The position numbers were made by a program, and so were the translations under genes. Below are positions 37,619-44,797 of a DNA stretch of 46,706 nt, piece by piece. Numbering within the stretch: the first letter of the stretch is position 1; each line of letters starts with the position of its first letter. A model generated the notes under the pieces. That model was not told the DNA's origin and made no database searches. It saw only the letters and a list, made by a program, of their open reading frames with translations. This DNA is from a virus: IMG/VR virus record IMGVR_UViG_3300042356_001329, positions 1-46,706 of that record. One strand, 5' to 3'.

Positions 37619-38082
37619 ACACCCACCCTCAACAACTCAACCAATCGCGCCTCACAAACATCACGATACACCTCCAAAAAATACTCCCGATCACCATTAG
37701 TCGTCAAACCAAACACAACATCTCCCAACTTCTGAATCGTTTCCACCACCGTCACAGCAAGCACCGGACGCTCCACACCAGAATTCAAAGCAACCCGCAA
37801 CCCCTGCAACTGACCCCACGCAACAGCAGGAGAAACAACATCACTAATACGATCAGCAAACACATGCCTACGCAACAACCCAGGAGTCGGCATCACCTTA
37901 GACACCGTCGCCAACTCAACAAACTTCACACGCAACAACTCAACATCCACATCCCCCAACACATCAAACCAAGCACGAACAACATTACGCCGATCACCCT
38001 CAAACAACTCACGATTAAACATCGCAAAACAAACCGACACAAACTGCTCAAACTCCTTCGACACATCACGAACCCTCACCAC
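37615..38082 (-). CDS. Putative replicative-helicase loader-type protein (155 aa)
   Basis: The protein is helical, with an N-terminal pattern (FNRELFEG.RRNVVRAWFDVL then TVSKVMPTPGLLRRHV) resembling helicase-loader/inhibitor proteins of phage G39P type, where a short helical domain is followed by a flexible tail. The likeness is weak and no ATPase motif is present. Support comes from context: it overlaps the replication-initiator-like gene by seven bases and is in turn overlapped by a small DNA-binding protein. The 15-base repeat (37740-37754) lies inside this gene and encodes VTVVET. Confidence 0.45.
   Translation of the reverse strand: MVRVRDVSKEFEQFVSVCFAMFNRELFEGDRRNVVRAWFDVLGDVDVELLRVKFVELATVSKVMPTPGLLRRHVFADRISDVVSPAVAWGQLQGLRVALNSGVERPVLAVTVVETIQKLGDVVFGLTTNGDREYFLEVYRDVCEARLVELLRVGV
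37740..37754 (-). repeat. 15-base repeat, copy 1 (TGACGGTGGTGGAAA)
   Basis: An exact copy lies inside the helicase-loader-like gene and encodes VTVVE. A diverged copy with two mismatches is at about 38380-38394 in the next gene. Confidence 0.8.
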
Positions 38083-38495
38083 GGCTCATCACCATCCACC
38101 AAATACCCCAAAAACCGCTCAACATTATCATGCGAACGAAAAATCAAATCCAAACTGTCATACCGACGCCCACGCTTATTCCGCCCCATATGAAAATCCG
38201 ACTTCGAACAACCATCAATCGCACGCCGGCACACCTCCATACCAAAATCACTAATCGCAGCCGCAACACGATCACGACCCTTAACATCCAGACGCGCAGG
38301 GTTCTTCCGATTCGGTCGCATCACATGACACCAGTAGTCGTAGATTTCTTGAATGGCGCTTTCCGCCACCGTAGAACCTTTGACTGTCTGTTCTACCGTT
38401 GCTTTTGAAGGTCCGCGAACTTTCTTCTTCTTCTTCTCTGGTTTTTGAAATTCAAAAAATTCGTTTTCCATAGTATTTAATATATTAACGTTCAA
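38076..38495 (-). CDS. Phage replication protein with Phg_2220_C-like C-terminal domain
   Basis: Start TTG 38495 has AAGGAAG five bases upstream; ATG 38471 is an alternative without an SD site. The N-terminus carries a run of Lys (PEKKKKKVR). Residues about 45-139 (IQEIYDYWCHVM, GRDRVAAAISDF, SKSDFHMG, LDLIFRSHDNVERFL) follow the pattern of the conserved C-terminal domain found on phage replication initiators (IxEIxxY ... ARL ... F.D ... LFR...FE.YL). It would bring the helicase loader to the origin. The long non-coding segment just upstream is a fitting place for that origin. Confidence 0.6.
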   Translation of the reverse strand: MNVNILNTMENEFFEFQKPEKKKKKVRGPSKATVEQTVKGSTVAESAIQEIYDYWCHVMRPNRKNPARLDVKGRDRVAAAISDFGMEVCRRAIDGCSKSDFHMGRNKRGRRYDSLDLIFRSHDNVERFLGYLVDGDEPW

Positions 38496-39128
38496 AGTGT
38501 CTTCCTTTCTTTACTTTGCTTGACCGATCGGTACGCGTATAGATTCTTCTCTCAAAAGGTGTTTTATTTGTGAGTTAATAAAGAATCATTACAAGCAATG
38601 ACTTTAGTTTCTCAATAGTTGAAAACTAGTAAGAGAAGAAAACCCCTTTGGAGGGGGTCCGGGGGAACCTTTAGAAAAGGTCTCTCCGTCTCAAGTGCAC
38701 CACTAATAGCACTTTGCGCAGGTGACGCAAGTGTTATCACAGTTCCGACCGGTCGACCGTAGTTGTTGTCGGGCAACGTATCACGCGTTGTGGCGCGCGT
38801 GCAAGCACCGATGGGATATTTCTTTAAATATTTGAAAGATTTGTTTACATGCACGTGTTTTGTGGTTGTGCTAGGTTGATTTTTAGCCGGAGAAGTTCCC
38901 CTTTCCTTCGATGGCCACTAGGGTTGATGCCTCAGGGGGTGGATGCAGGTGATGCCTCCTGAGGCTCCCCACCCGGGCGGGGGTTTTCCGAAAAGTAGTT
39001 TCTTTTACCAGGTGTGCTGGACGGCTAAAAAAGCAATTTTTTTTTTGGGGGTGGTGTGCTCCCCTTACATATTGGATAGATTTATCTAAACAGAGGAACG
39101 TGTTTATATATTTTTGACCCCTAGTGGA
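38496..39128. other. 633-bp non-coding segment rich in inverted repeats (possible replication origin or structured RNA)
   Basis: No convincing gene is present. I see a series of short hairpins: CCCCT/AGGGG near 38643-38656; ACCTT/AAGGT near 38667-38681; AAGTGC (38693-38698) with GCACTT (38709-38714); TTGCG/CGCAA just after; CACGCG (38782-38787) with CGCGTG (38796-38801); GCCTCAGG (38929-38936) with CCTGAGGC (38958-38965); and a GC-rich CCCCACCC/GGGCGGGG at 38967-38982 followed by TTTT, which would terminate + strand transcription. The palindrome CCGATCGG lies near 38523 and a ten-base T-run near 39040. It directly abuts the replication-type genes. Confidence 0.6.
38929..38987 (+). terminator. 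Double hairpin with T-run
   Basis: An 8-bp perfect stem (38929-38936 with 38958-38965) is followed at once by a GC-rich inverted repeat (38967-38982) and TTTT. No + strand gene ends here, so it may instead insulate the segment or be part of an origin. Confidence 0.4.
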
Positions 39129-39659
39129 TCAGAACACCCATTCCTTTTCGTGGTGAGGGCCGCTTTCCACCACCGTCACTTGTAGCGCGTGTAAGGGCAC
39201 AACATCAAACAAAAAAGAACCCTCTTCCCACATCGCACCAACAATTGAATACCCAACAACGTCTAGGATATTGTCCTCGATTGATTCATGATTGGGGGTC
39301 CGGCCCGAAGACATCAAGTTTTCGAGACGTGCAATCTTGTCATGCATACGCACCAGGAGACCCAAACGACCGAATCGAGCAATATTGTGATGCCCGTAGT
39401 CGCACTGTTTGCGGATCACCGTGTCTAAAACGTGCTGGGCAGCACTCGGACCTTCGAAATAGCCGTGGCGCCGGCCTAACTGCAACGCAATCTTCCCTAA
39501 AGCAACGAATTCTTCGCTCTGGCAGCCTTCTAAACGTTCTGAGGTGTTCGAGTCGACAAAGTGATCCAGAAGGAACCTGAGGCCTTCCAGGGTGCCGGAT
39601 GGTTGATCACCGTTAAAGATTCTTTCGGTGACTTCGGCTGCGGCAGTGTTCCAGTTCAT
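39129..39659 (-). CDS. DUF1599 (nucleotide-modification-associated domain)-like protein, 176 aa
   Basis: The start at 39659 gives an ATGA overlap with the upstream gene; a longer frame exists but its first 31 residues lie inside that gene. The C-terminal part shows FGRLGLLVRMHDKIARLENL followed by HESIEDNILDVVGYSIVGAMW, the signature of DUF1599, a family tied to phage nucleotide or base-modification loci. The N-terminal half (EVTERIFNGDQPSGTLEG) is helical and unassigned. One copy of the 15-base repeat lies at 39164-39178, near the 3' end, encoding VTVVES. Confidence 0.7.
   Translation of the reverse strand: MNWNTAAAEVTERIFNGDQPSGTLEGLRFLLDHFVDSNTSERLEGCQSEEFVALGKIALQLGRRHGYFEGPSAAQHVLDTVIRKQCDYGHHNIARFGRLGLLVRMHDKIARLENLMSSGRTPNHESIEDNILDVVGYSIVGAMWEEGSFLFDVVPLHALQVTVVESGPHHEKEWVF
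39164..39178 (-). repeat. 15-base repeat, copy 2
   Basis: Exact copy near the 3' end of the DUF1599-like gene, encoding VTVVES; the match continues into AAAGCG, as in the 41555 copy. Confidence 0.8.
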
Positions 39660-40078
39660 AAATCTCCGAGTTGGTCGACCAGGTTCTCTGGCGGGTTCTG
39701 ATCGTAAATGTACGCGATATCTTTCGCCAGTGTCGACATGAACTTTTCCCATTCCTCTTCGCGTTCCTCTTCGGAGTCGAACTCTTCGATCAATTCCTGA
39801 ACCCGATCCTGGATAAATTCATCCGAATAGGCGGCTACGATAATAAAATTCGACACCCCCGGAAACAAAACCGGCCCATCACCACCCAAACCAGACCGAG
39901 GAACATGCAAACACTTCACCAAACGCCGACCATCCGAACCCAAAAACAAAACATCCGACTCACCCCGGGACTCCCCTAACTCAAAAGACACATCATTCAC
40001 ACACTCAAACAACGCCCCAGGCAAAAAACCATCCAAACCACCCAAAAAATCAAACAAATCCCCAAAATCCTCACCCAT
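39656..40078 (-). CDS. Hypothetical 140-aa acidic protein
   Basis: ATG 40078 is preceded by GGAAAGG, which lies inside a copy of the 15-base repeat (40087-40101). The N-terminal half is Gly/Phe/Asp-rich and uses G/T-ending codons almost only. The C-terminal half (LIEEFDSEEEREEEWEKFM) is highly acidic and helical with ordinary codons. The change of base composition inside one gene at about 39845 is striking. No family recognised. It is coupled to the DUF1599-like gene. Confidence 0.6.
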   Translation of the reverse strand: MGEDFGDLFDFLGGLDGFLPGALFECVNDVSFELGESRGESDVLFLGSDGRRLVKCLHVPRSGLGGDGPVLFPGVSNFIIVAAYSDEFIQDRVQELIEEFDSEEEREEEWEKFMSTLAKDIAYIYDQNPPENLVDQLGDL

Positions 40079-40086
40079 AACAACCC

Positions 40087-40101
40087 TTTCCACCACCGTC
40101 A
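40087..40101 (-). repeat. 15-base repeat, copy 3, overlapping a ribosome binding site
   Basis: Exact copy ending nine bases before ATG 40078. The GGTGGTGGAAAGG stretch would act as the SD of that gene, so a protein bound here could block translation or transcription. Confidence 0.8.
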
Positions 40102-40193
40102 AACAAAGCACAAACACAAAAAAACATTAAAACCACAAAAAAACTTTACAACACACCCCACACCAACCAAAAACGTCAACTAACATACTAAAC

Positions 40194-40574
40194 ATGGACA
40201 ACAACACCAGATTCAACCAATACCACCAAGCACTACAACAATACATCCAACGCGAAGGCAACGCACTCGTCCCCGCAACCCACACCGAAAAACTCGACGG
40301 CCAACAAATCACACTCGGGGCTTGGGTCGGCTACATGCGCCAACGCAACAAAAACGGCAAACTCCCCCAAAACCGTCAACAAACCCTCAACAACACACAA
40401 GGCTGGACCTGGGGACCACTCAAACCAGGCCCCACAACCAAAACACTCCGCAACACCGACATCCACACACTCCGCCAAACCGGACAATCACTCTCCCAAA
40501 TCGCCGACCAATACAACCTCAGCCGCCAACGCATCCACCAAATCATCAAACGAACCACAACCACACCAAAATGA
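40194..40574 (+). CDS. Helicase-associated-domain (HA) protein with C-terminal HTH, 126 aa
   Basis: Residues about 5-75 match the helicase-associated domain: Phe/Tyr helix (FNQYHQALQQYIQREGNALV), then GAWVGYMRQRNKNGKL and GWTWG. Residues about 88-120 (LRQTGQSLSQIADQYNLSRQ, then HQIIKR) form a sigma-region-4-like helix-turn-helix. HA domains bind nucleic acid and occur in phage and actinobacterial proteins; with the HTH this is likely a DNA-binding regulator. There is no SD site; TAACAT ends seven bases before the ATG, so it may be leaderless. Almost every codon ends in A or C. Confidence 0.8.
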   Translation: MDNNTRFNQYHQALQQYIQREGNALVPATHTEKLDGQQITLGAWVGYMRQRNKNGKLPQNRQQTLNNTQGWTWGPLKPGPTTKTLRNTDIHTLRQTGQSLSQIADQYNLSRQRIHQIIKRTTTTPK

Positions 40575-40786
40575 AACAAAACAACGAACCCACCGCAACA
40601 GCCGTCCTCACCGGCTTCATGATCACGGTCTTGCTCACCCAGGCAGCCATCTGGGTCCCCCTCTACGTGCTCCACAAACAAAACATCGTCGCCAACCACC
40701 CCACCTGGCCACAAACAGCACTCATCGCCATCACATGGACACTCACACGCCTCTGGTGGAACAACCTCACCAACAAAAAAGAATAA
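40571..40786 (+). CDS. 71-aa protein with two membrane helices
   Basis: The ATG overlaps the HA gene stop (ATGA). Two hydrophobic segments, about residues 10-33 and 46-60, are separated by a short polar stretch, and the tail is basic (NNLTNKKE). Size and topology would suit a small holin or a membrane anchor. Its link with a DNA-binding protein suggests a membrane-tethered partner instead. Function unproven. Confidence 0.6.
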   Translation: MKQNNEPTATAVLTGFMITVLLTQAAIWVPLYVLHKQNIVANHPTWPQTALIAITWTLTRLWWNNLTNKKE

Positions 40787-40938
40787 CCACCCCACACCAC
40801 ACTGGATAAATCTAACCGAGACATCGGAACACCAAAAATATAGTACACGCCCGCCCACGGGGAAATCCCCGCACGGAAAAGTTGGGGGCAGCCCCGTATG
40901 TCCTACTCTTTGCGGGTCGCGTGGGGGTACAGGTGTTC

Positions 40939-40955
40939 GTTTGTACAGTACAAAC
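40939..40955. promoter_or_regulatory. 17-bp odd palindrome, operator-like
   Basis: GTTTGTAC and GTACAAAC flank a single A, an exact two-fold site of the kind bound by dimeric repressors. It lies inside the non-coding segment close to the composition switch, 150 bases after the two-TM gene. Confidence 0.5.
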
Positions 40956-41038
40956 ATCTACGGGTAAGTCTACGGGTGTTATTGGGCTTGTAATGGGGGC
41001 TGATTTGCGGGACTACCAGCACCTTTGTTTTCGGGGGC

Positions 41039-41100
41039 GAACAGGTGTTCGGGGGTCGGCGGGGGGGGGGGGCGAACGGGTGTTCGGCGAACGGGTGTTC
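41039..41100 (+). repeat. GAACN4GTTC repeat cluster with poly-G run
   Basis: GAACAGGTGTTC (41039-41050) and two copies of GAACGGGTGTTC (41074-41085, 41089-41100) occur within 62 bases, the last two as 15-bp tandem units. Each is itself a GAAC/GTTC inverted repeat. A run of 12 G (41061-41072) lies between. A related GAACGCCTGTTC is found at 42018-42029 in the VWA gene. Confidence 0.75.
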
Positions 41101-41183
41101 GGGTGGGGCTACGGCGAGGGTTATGGCAGTCGTTGTGACTATTGTTCGGCATACTTTTGCCGATCTTTTTGGGGGGTGTGTCG

Positions 41184-41211
41184 GCTTTCCACCACCGTCA
41201 AGCCTTGCGTA
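41184..41211 (-). repeat. 15-base repeat, extended copy 4
   Basis: Non-coding copy. The match with copy 5 extends to 27 of 28 bases, including a TTGCGTA flank, so these two probably arose by duplication. Confidence 0.8.
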
Positions 41212-41328
41212 AGGGCGTGAGAGTGTCCTGTCGTCGCCTAAGGCGAGGTGTGTGTGGCTCTCTGTGGCTTTTTCTTATGGTCTGAGAGTGAAGTGTTCGC
41301 TTTCGTTTTTGCTTTCGTTAGGCGGTCT

Positions 41329-41456
41329 TGTAAGGCGAGGCATAAGGGGAGTGCGATAGGGCGAGGCAGGGTGGCGAGGCGAGGGGCGAGGCGAGGTGTA
41401 AGGGGGGCGAGGCGAGGGGGTAAGGCAAGGGGGTAAGGGGCGAGGCGAGGGGGCAC
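41329..41456 (+). repeat. Purine-rich GGCGAGG low-complexity tract
   Basis: The + strand is built from GGCGAGG, AAGGGG and GGGTAAGG words in irregular tandem. It could form G-quadruplex or triplex structures, and it translates to Arg/Gly-rich nonsense in any frame, so I do not call a gene. Confidence 0.7.
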
Positions 41457-41552
41457 TACGATAAGGGGGTCAGTCGCAAGTGCTACGGGTAATCCTAGAC
41501 ATATACCCTATGCCTATGTCGGTCAGTCGTTATCGTTTCGTTTCGGCAGTTC

Positions 41553-41580
41553 GCTTTCCACCACCGTCAAGCATTGCGTA
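41553..41580 (-). repeat. 15-base repeat, extended copy 5
   Basis: Non-coding partner of copy 4, in the same orientation as all the others. Confidence 0.8.
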
Positions 41581-41958
41581 CCCCTACCCTAATGAGCCGT
41601 CAAAACGAAAAAAGTCCCTCCCCTACCCTGACCTGTCCTCGTTACCCTACTACCCCCTAGCGTGCTGTCTCTTAGTGTGTCCTGTCGCCAAGTGCTACGG
41701 GTAGTCCTACGGGTAACTCTAGGGAGTAAGGGAGTGTGCGTGTCGGAGTATGACAGTAGGCGAGAGCGTGACAGTAGTTCAGTACCTCGTGTCTCTCTCA
41801 TACCTGCCCCACATACCAATAAGCACCGCCCCACTCGTGAGAGCAAGGCAGTGCCAATAGGTGAAGTGTAGGAGTCACTGACTGACCACCACGACAAAAG
41901 TAACTCAACTACACTTCGGAAATAGCGTAGCACAACGCTTACGCTCGTACCCGAACCA

Positions 41959-43437
41959 CTAGCCGAATACTTGAGAGACAAACCGATCAAACCCCATACC
42001 GTAATCAGAAGTAGGGCGAACGCCTGTTCGTAGTTTAGTCAGTTTGTCAATAGCGTTAGTGACATCGCTCGCAAGAATAATCCCGTGACGCTTCACAAAC
42101 TCAAGACACTCAATGTTCAGAGCATCGTGGCACTCATCACGATAACCAGTCACGCCACCATCAGTAACCCAAATGATCGGCTCACGACGCTTACGATTAG
42201 CAACCGCCCAACGAACGGCAGGGAGATCAACCGCATTAGCAGAACCACGATCAAACGGTATCTCATCAACCATACGACCGTTCTGAGCGAGAACCCACGC
42301 ATTAGCAGGAAGTACGCCATTATCGTCACGGGTGAAACTCAACACTGTATAAGCAACGACAGTCGCACTAGGACTATTCAGCAACACTTCACGCACTTGA
42401 TCTTTACTGATCTGAGTAGAACCCGAACAGTCAATAAGAACGATACCGCCCTTACCACGAATAGTGTGGTCAAACACTCGTCGTTGGGGGTCAGTCAAGT
42501 AACGATGAAGTCGGCGAGGACTCTTACCAACATTGCTCGCAACACGCCTACGCCCCATAGAACCATTCAGTATCACTGGCATAGGGCAAGTCTCAACGAC
42601 CAACTCAAACCATTCAGGGATAGGAGTATCAGCGATAGACATCTGCTTATACTTCTCCACCACTTTCTTGATCTCGTCACGGGTAGGCTCACGGGTGTCA
42701 CTAGGCTCTTTCTTGGTATCAGAGTCTTTGCTTTCACTATCGTCAGTGTCACCATCGTCAGAGTTATCGTCGTCATTGTTTCTGTCGTTGGGATTATCAC
42801 CGCACAAACGATCAACCCAGTTCGCCAACATTTCGGTATAGATAAAACCGTAAGGCGTGAAGTCTGCTACGCCCTCAGCCGTACTAGCAAGACTGTGCTT
42901 ACCACGACGCTTATCGTGCTTCTTTAGTTCACGCATTGCTCGCCTACCAATATCGGCAAGAACATCAGCCCACACCTTGTTATGTCGGCGTACGCCCGTA
43001 ATGAATTGCCTATGGGCGTTACTACCGAGAGTTGCGATAGCAGTGCGCACCGCACCTTCCCAGTCCTCGTTAGCGACAAGACGCTCGCCTGCTTCTTTCT
43101 CAGAACCATCGGCGAGGGCTTTCATATCAAACCCTGCTTTCGTAGCGAGATAGTTCACTCGTGCTTCCTCGCAAGCGATCATTGACTCATAAGTGGCGTG
43201 TCCACGCTGTACCCACGGTGTGTAGTCCTGTGGTGACACTTTGATATGAACCATCTCGTGCGCTCGTACCGCCTGTGATAACGGGTCACTGCCCTGTGGA
43301 GCGACAAGACGCTTATTACTAATGACAGTGTGTGGCAAGCCACGGGTAGGTGCGCAGTCGGATACCGACCATTCACCTGCCGTAACATCAGGTCTAGTAA
43401 TGATCTCAGGTAGTGGGCGATGAAGTGTCTTGCTCAT
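41959..43437 (-). CDS. Metallopeptidase-like plus VWA-domain protein (partner of MoxR-type ATPase)
   Basis: The N-terminal domain has HEMVH at residues 60-64 and a following CEEARVN Glu at about 90, matching HExxH...E metallopeptidases. A highly acidic Asp/Ser linker follows (about 215-250). The C-terminal VWA domain has the metal-site motif DCSGSTQ at about 335 and a later VTDGG. This order recalls DUF2201/VWA-like proteins that pair with MoxR ATPases in bacteria. The start overlaps the ATPase stop by four bases. Such pairs remodel or insert metal into target complexes, or act in stress and defence systems. A phage example may work as a chaperone or as an anti-host complex. Confidence 0.85.
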   Translation of the reverse strand: MSKTLHRPLPEIITRPDVTAGEWSVSDCAPTRGLPHTVISNKRLVAPQGSDPLSQAVRAHEMVHIKVSPQDYTPWVQRGHATYESMIACEEARVNYLATKAGFDMKALADGSEKEAGERLVANEDWEGAVRTAIATLGSNAHRQFITGVRRHNKVWADVLADIGRRAMRELKKHDKRRGKHSLASTAEGVADFTPYGFIYTEMLANWVDRLCGDNPNDRNNDDDNSDDGDTDDSESKDSDTKKEPSDTREPTRDEIKKVVEKYKQMSIADTPIPEWFELVVETCPMPVILNGSMGRRRVASNVGKSPRRLHRYLTDPQRRVFDHTIRGKGGIVLIDCSGSTQISKDQVREVLLNSPSATVVAYTVLSFTRDDNGVLPANAWVLAQNGRMVDEIPFDRGSANAVDLPAVRWAVANRKRREPIIWVTDGGVTGYRDECHDALNIECLEFVKRHGIILASDVTNAIDKLTKLRTGVRPTSDYGMGFDRFVSQVFG

Positions 43438-44150
43438 CGGAGAGCGTCTACTTTCATCGCTTCTAGAACCGAACTCGCTCGTTCACCGAACACGATCTCA
43501 GCACTCTCCTCAATGGAGAGAGTAGAACGCAGTTTGTCAAACGCATAGAACGCACGGAGACTAATCCGTTGTTTACCAGCGTCAGACATACGCACTGCCA
43601 TACCACGCAAGTCGTCAGACAATTTCACGAGAGCGTTAGGGTGTGGCTCGCTGATACGAATACGAACGGGGAAACGGTCGGCAAGTGCTACGGGTAGTTC
43701 TGCCATATTCTCAATGTTCGTTGTCATTACGGCAGAGAAACCGCTACGGGGAGTGTAGATACGACCTGTCTCAGGGTGTTCCCAACTAGCCGACTCAGGT
43801 GAGTCAAGAAAGTTCAGCAGGGTAGCGAACACATCGCCACCAGCCTTGTCAATTTCGTCTACGACAAGACGACCGCCGAGAGTACCGTCGCCGTTCCACG
43901 CCTTCAGCGCAGAACCGCTAACCCAAGAGAAACCGCCCTTAGCGTCAGGCATAAATGAACCCGATACTTCACTGTTGGTCATATCCTCAGTACAAGCAAG
44001 ACGGAATGAACCGCCTGCTGTGTTGCCGAAAGACAAGCCAGCGAATGTTTTGCCAGTGCCAGCGGGTCCGAATAAGATAATTCGGTCAATACCAGCGTGT
44101 AGGGCGTTGTGGAACTTCTGCCAGCAGGCAGGGAGTGTGGTGGTGGTCAT
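43434..44150 (-). CDS. MoxR-type AAA+ ATPase
   Basis: The 238-aa protein has Walker A GPAGTGKT (K34, T35), Walker B RLVVDEID (D97, E98), a sensor-1-like TTNIEN and LPVALADRFPVRI, typical of MoxR/CbbQ ATPases. ATP-driven remodelling together with its VWA partner is the family role. It lies behind its own TTGACA promoter. One copy of the 14-mer AAGTGCTACGGGTA lies inside it (43683-43696). Confidence 0.9.
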   Translation of the reverse strand: MTTTTLPACWQKFHNALHAGIDRIILFGPAGTGKTFAGLSFGNTAGGSFRLACTEDMTNSEVSGSFMPDAKGGFSWVSGSALKAWNGDGTLGGRLVVDEIDKAGGDVFATLLNFLDSPESASWEHPETGRIYTPRSGFSAVMTTNIENMAELPVALADRFPVRIRISEPHPNALVKLSDDLRGMAVRMSDAGKQRISLRAFYAFDKLRSTLSIEESAEIVFGERASSVLEAMKVDALR

Positions 44151-44192
44151 TATGTTTCTTTCTGTGTGGTGGTGGTTTTGCTTACGGGTATA

Positions 44193-44221
44193 ACTCTAGC
44201 AGTGATTAGATCACCTGTCAA
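44193..44221 (-). promoter_or_regulatory. Promoter of the MoxR-VWA operon
   Basis: Read on the - strand: TTGACA (44216-44221), 17 bases, TAGAGT (44193-44198). The upstream word AAACACTTGACA is shared with the 45941 gene promoter. The octamer TACGGGTA (44183-44190) lies at the expected start of transcription. Confidence 0.75.
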
Positions 44222-44235
44222 GTGTTTGTTTGGAT

Positions 44236-44697
44236 TTATTTAGATTTCTTAGCCTGCTCACGATCAGCGTGATAATCACGGCACTCGTACAAGCCCTTCT
44301 TGATCTTATGGAAGTACGGATTACCGTCTATGAACTTCAGTGTCGTTTGATATCCGAACCCTGACGCTTCCACGATCTGATCTGTCGTGAACTGTTCCCT
44401 GTCGTGTTCTCTCGCCCACTGCTCAAACGCTTTGTATTGGTCAGCACGAGCGACCTTACGGGTGTCGTCAAGCGTTACCGACGGCATAATACGACCGATA
44501 ATGGATAGCGGAACCATATAGCGACCGAGTAGTTCTTTACTGACCGTACCCTCGTACTTGGCAACGACTGCCCACGCACGAGTGATCTCTGACGCTTCAC
44601 GCCATAAGTCGCTAGGGATAAAACTGTAACCGCCGTATTCCTCAGCGAGGCTACGGAGAGTGTTTTTGTATTCTGTATCCGCTTCGTGTGGTGTCAT
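44236..44697 (-). CDS. Hypothetical 153-aa protein with C-terminal winged-helix-like region
   Basis: I chose ATG 44697 because it coincides with the predicted transcription start of a strong promoter, giving a leaderless message; ATG 44709 in the same frame lies inside the -10 box. The N-terminal two-thirds are helical (LWREASEITRAWAVVAKY). Residues about 108-145 (EQFTTDQIVEASGFGYQTTLKFI, shortened here) look like a helix-turn-helix followed by a wing. A DNA-binding regulator is plausible. Confidence 0.6.
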   Translation of the reverse strand: MTPHEADTEYKNTLRSLAEEYGGYSFIPSDLWREASEITRAWAVVAKYEGTVSKELLGRYMVPLSIIGRIMPSVTLDDTRKVARADQYKAFEQWAREHDREQFTTDQIVEASGFGYQTTLKFIDGNPYFHKIKKGLYECRDYHADREQAKKSK

Positions 44698-44704
44698 AGT
44701 GTCA

Positions 44705-44733
44705 AGCATACAAGATAACTTTCTTTCTGTCAA
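44705..44733 (-). promoter_or_regulatory. Strong promoter for a leaderless gene
   Basis: On the - strand TTGACA (44728-44733), a 17-base spacer and TATGCT (44705-44710) lead to a start at 44697-44698, exactly the ATG. A divergent TATAAT for the + strand gene lies at 44743-44748. Confidence 0.8.
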
Positions 44734-44742
44734 GTCTTATTT

Positions 44743-44748
44743 TATAAT
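44743..44748 (+). promoter_or_regulatory. -10 box for the + strand Val/Glu-repeat gene
   Basis: A perfect TATAAT about 50 bases before the ATG, with only a weak -35 region (TTCTTT, 16-base spacer). The gene has an SD CAGGAG, so it is not leaderless. Confidence 0.5.
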
Positions 44749-44797
44749 AACCCTAGTATTTGATACACTGTTCTGTACCCCAATCAGGAGAACTACA

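Larger units (their letters stand above)
40787..41958. other. 1.17-kb G-rich, repeat-filled non-coding segment
   Basis: No convincing gene is present. It holds a CGGGG/CCCCG hairpin (about 40858-40869), a 17-bp odd palindrome (40939-40955), GAACN4GTTC repeats with a 12-G run (41039-41100), two long copies of the 15-base repeat (41184-41211 and 41553-41580), four TACGGGTA octamers, the palindrome CGCCTAAGGCG near 41235, and a purine-rich GGCGAGG tract (41329-41456). Strand composition switches from A/C-rich to G-rich near 40.85 kb. Confidence 0.7.

Noticed and set aside
38612-38854. 80-aa - strand frame in the hairpin-rich segment
   Set aside because: No SD site, odd composition and full overlap with a dense set of inverted repeats.
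40376-40957. 193-aa - strand frame opposite the HA-domain gene
   Set aside because: Cys/Val/Trp-rich nonsense produced by the A/C-rich + strand; the + strand product matches a known domain.
41248-41436. 62-aa + strand Arg/Gly-rich frame
   Set aside because: It is only the translation of the GGCGAGG tract.
41039-41456. Possible CRISPR array
   Set aside because: Repeats are short, irregular and without unique equal-length spacers, and no cas gene is present.
41589-41990. 133-aa - strand frame running into the VWA gene
   Set aside because: It starts inside the end of a firm gene without an SD site and is Ser/Arg/Thr low-complexity.
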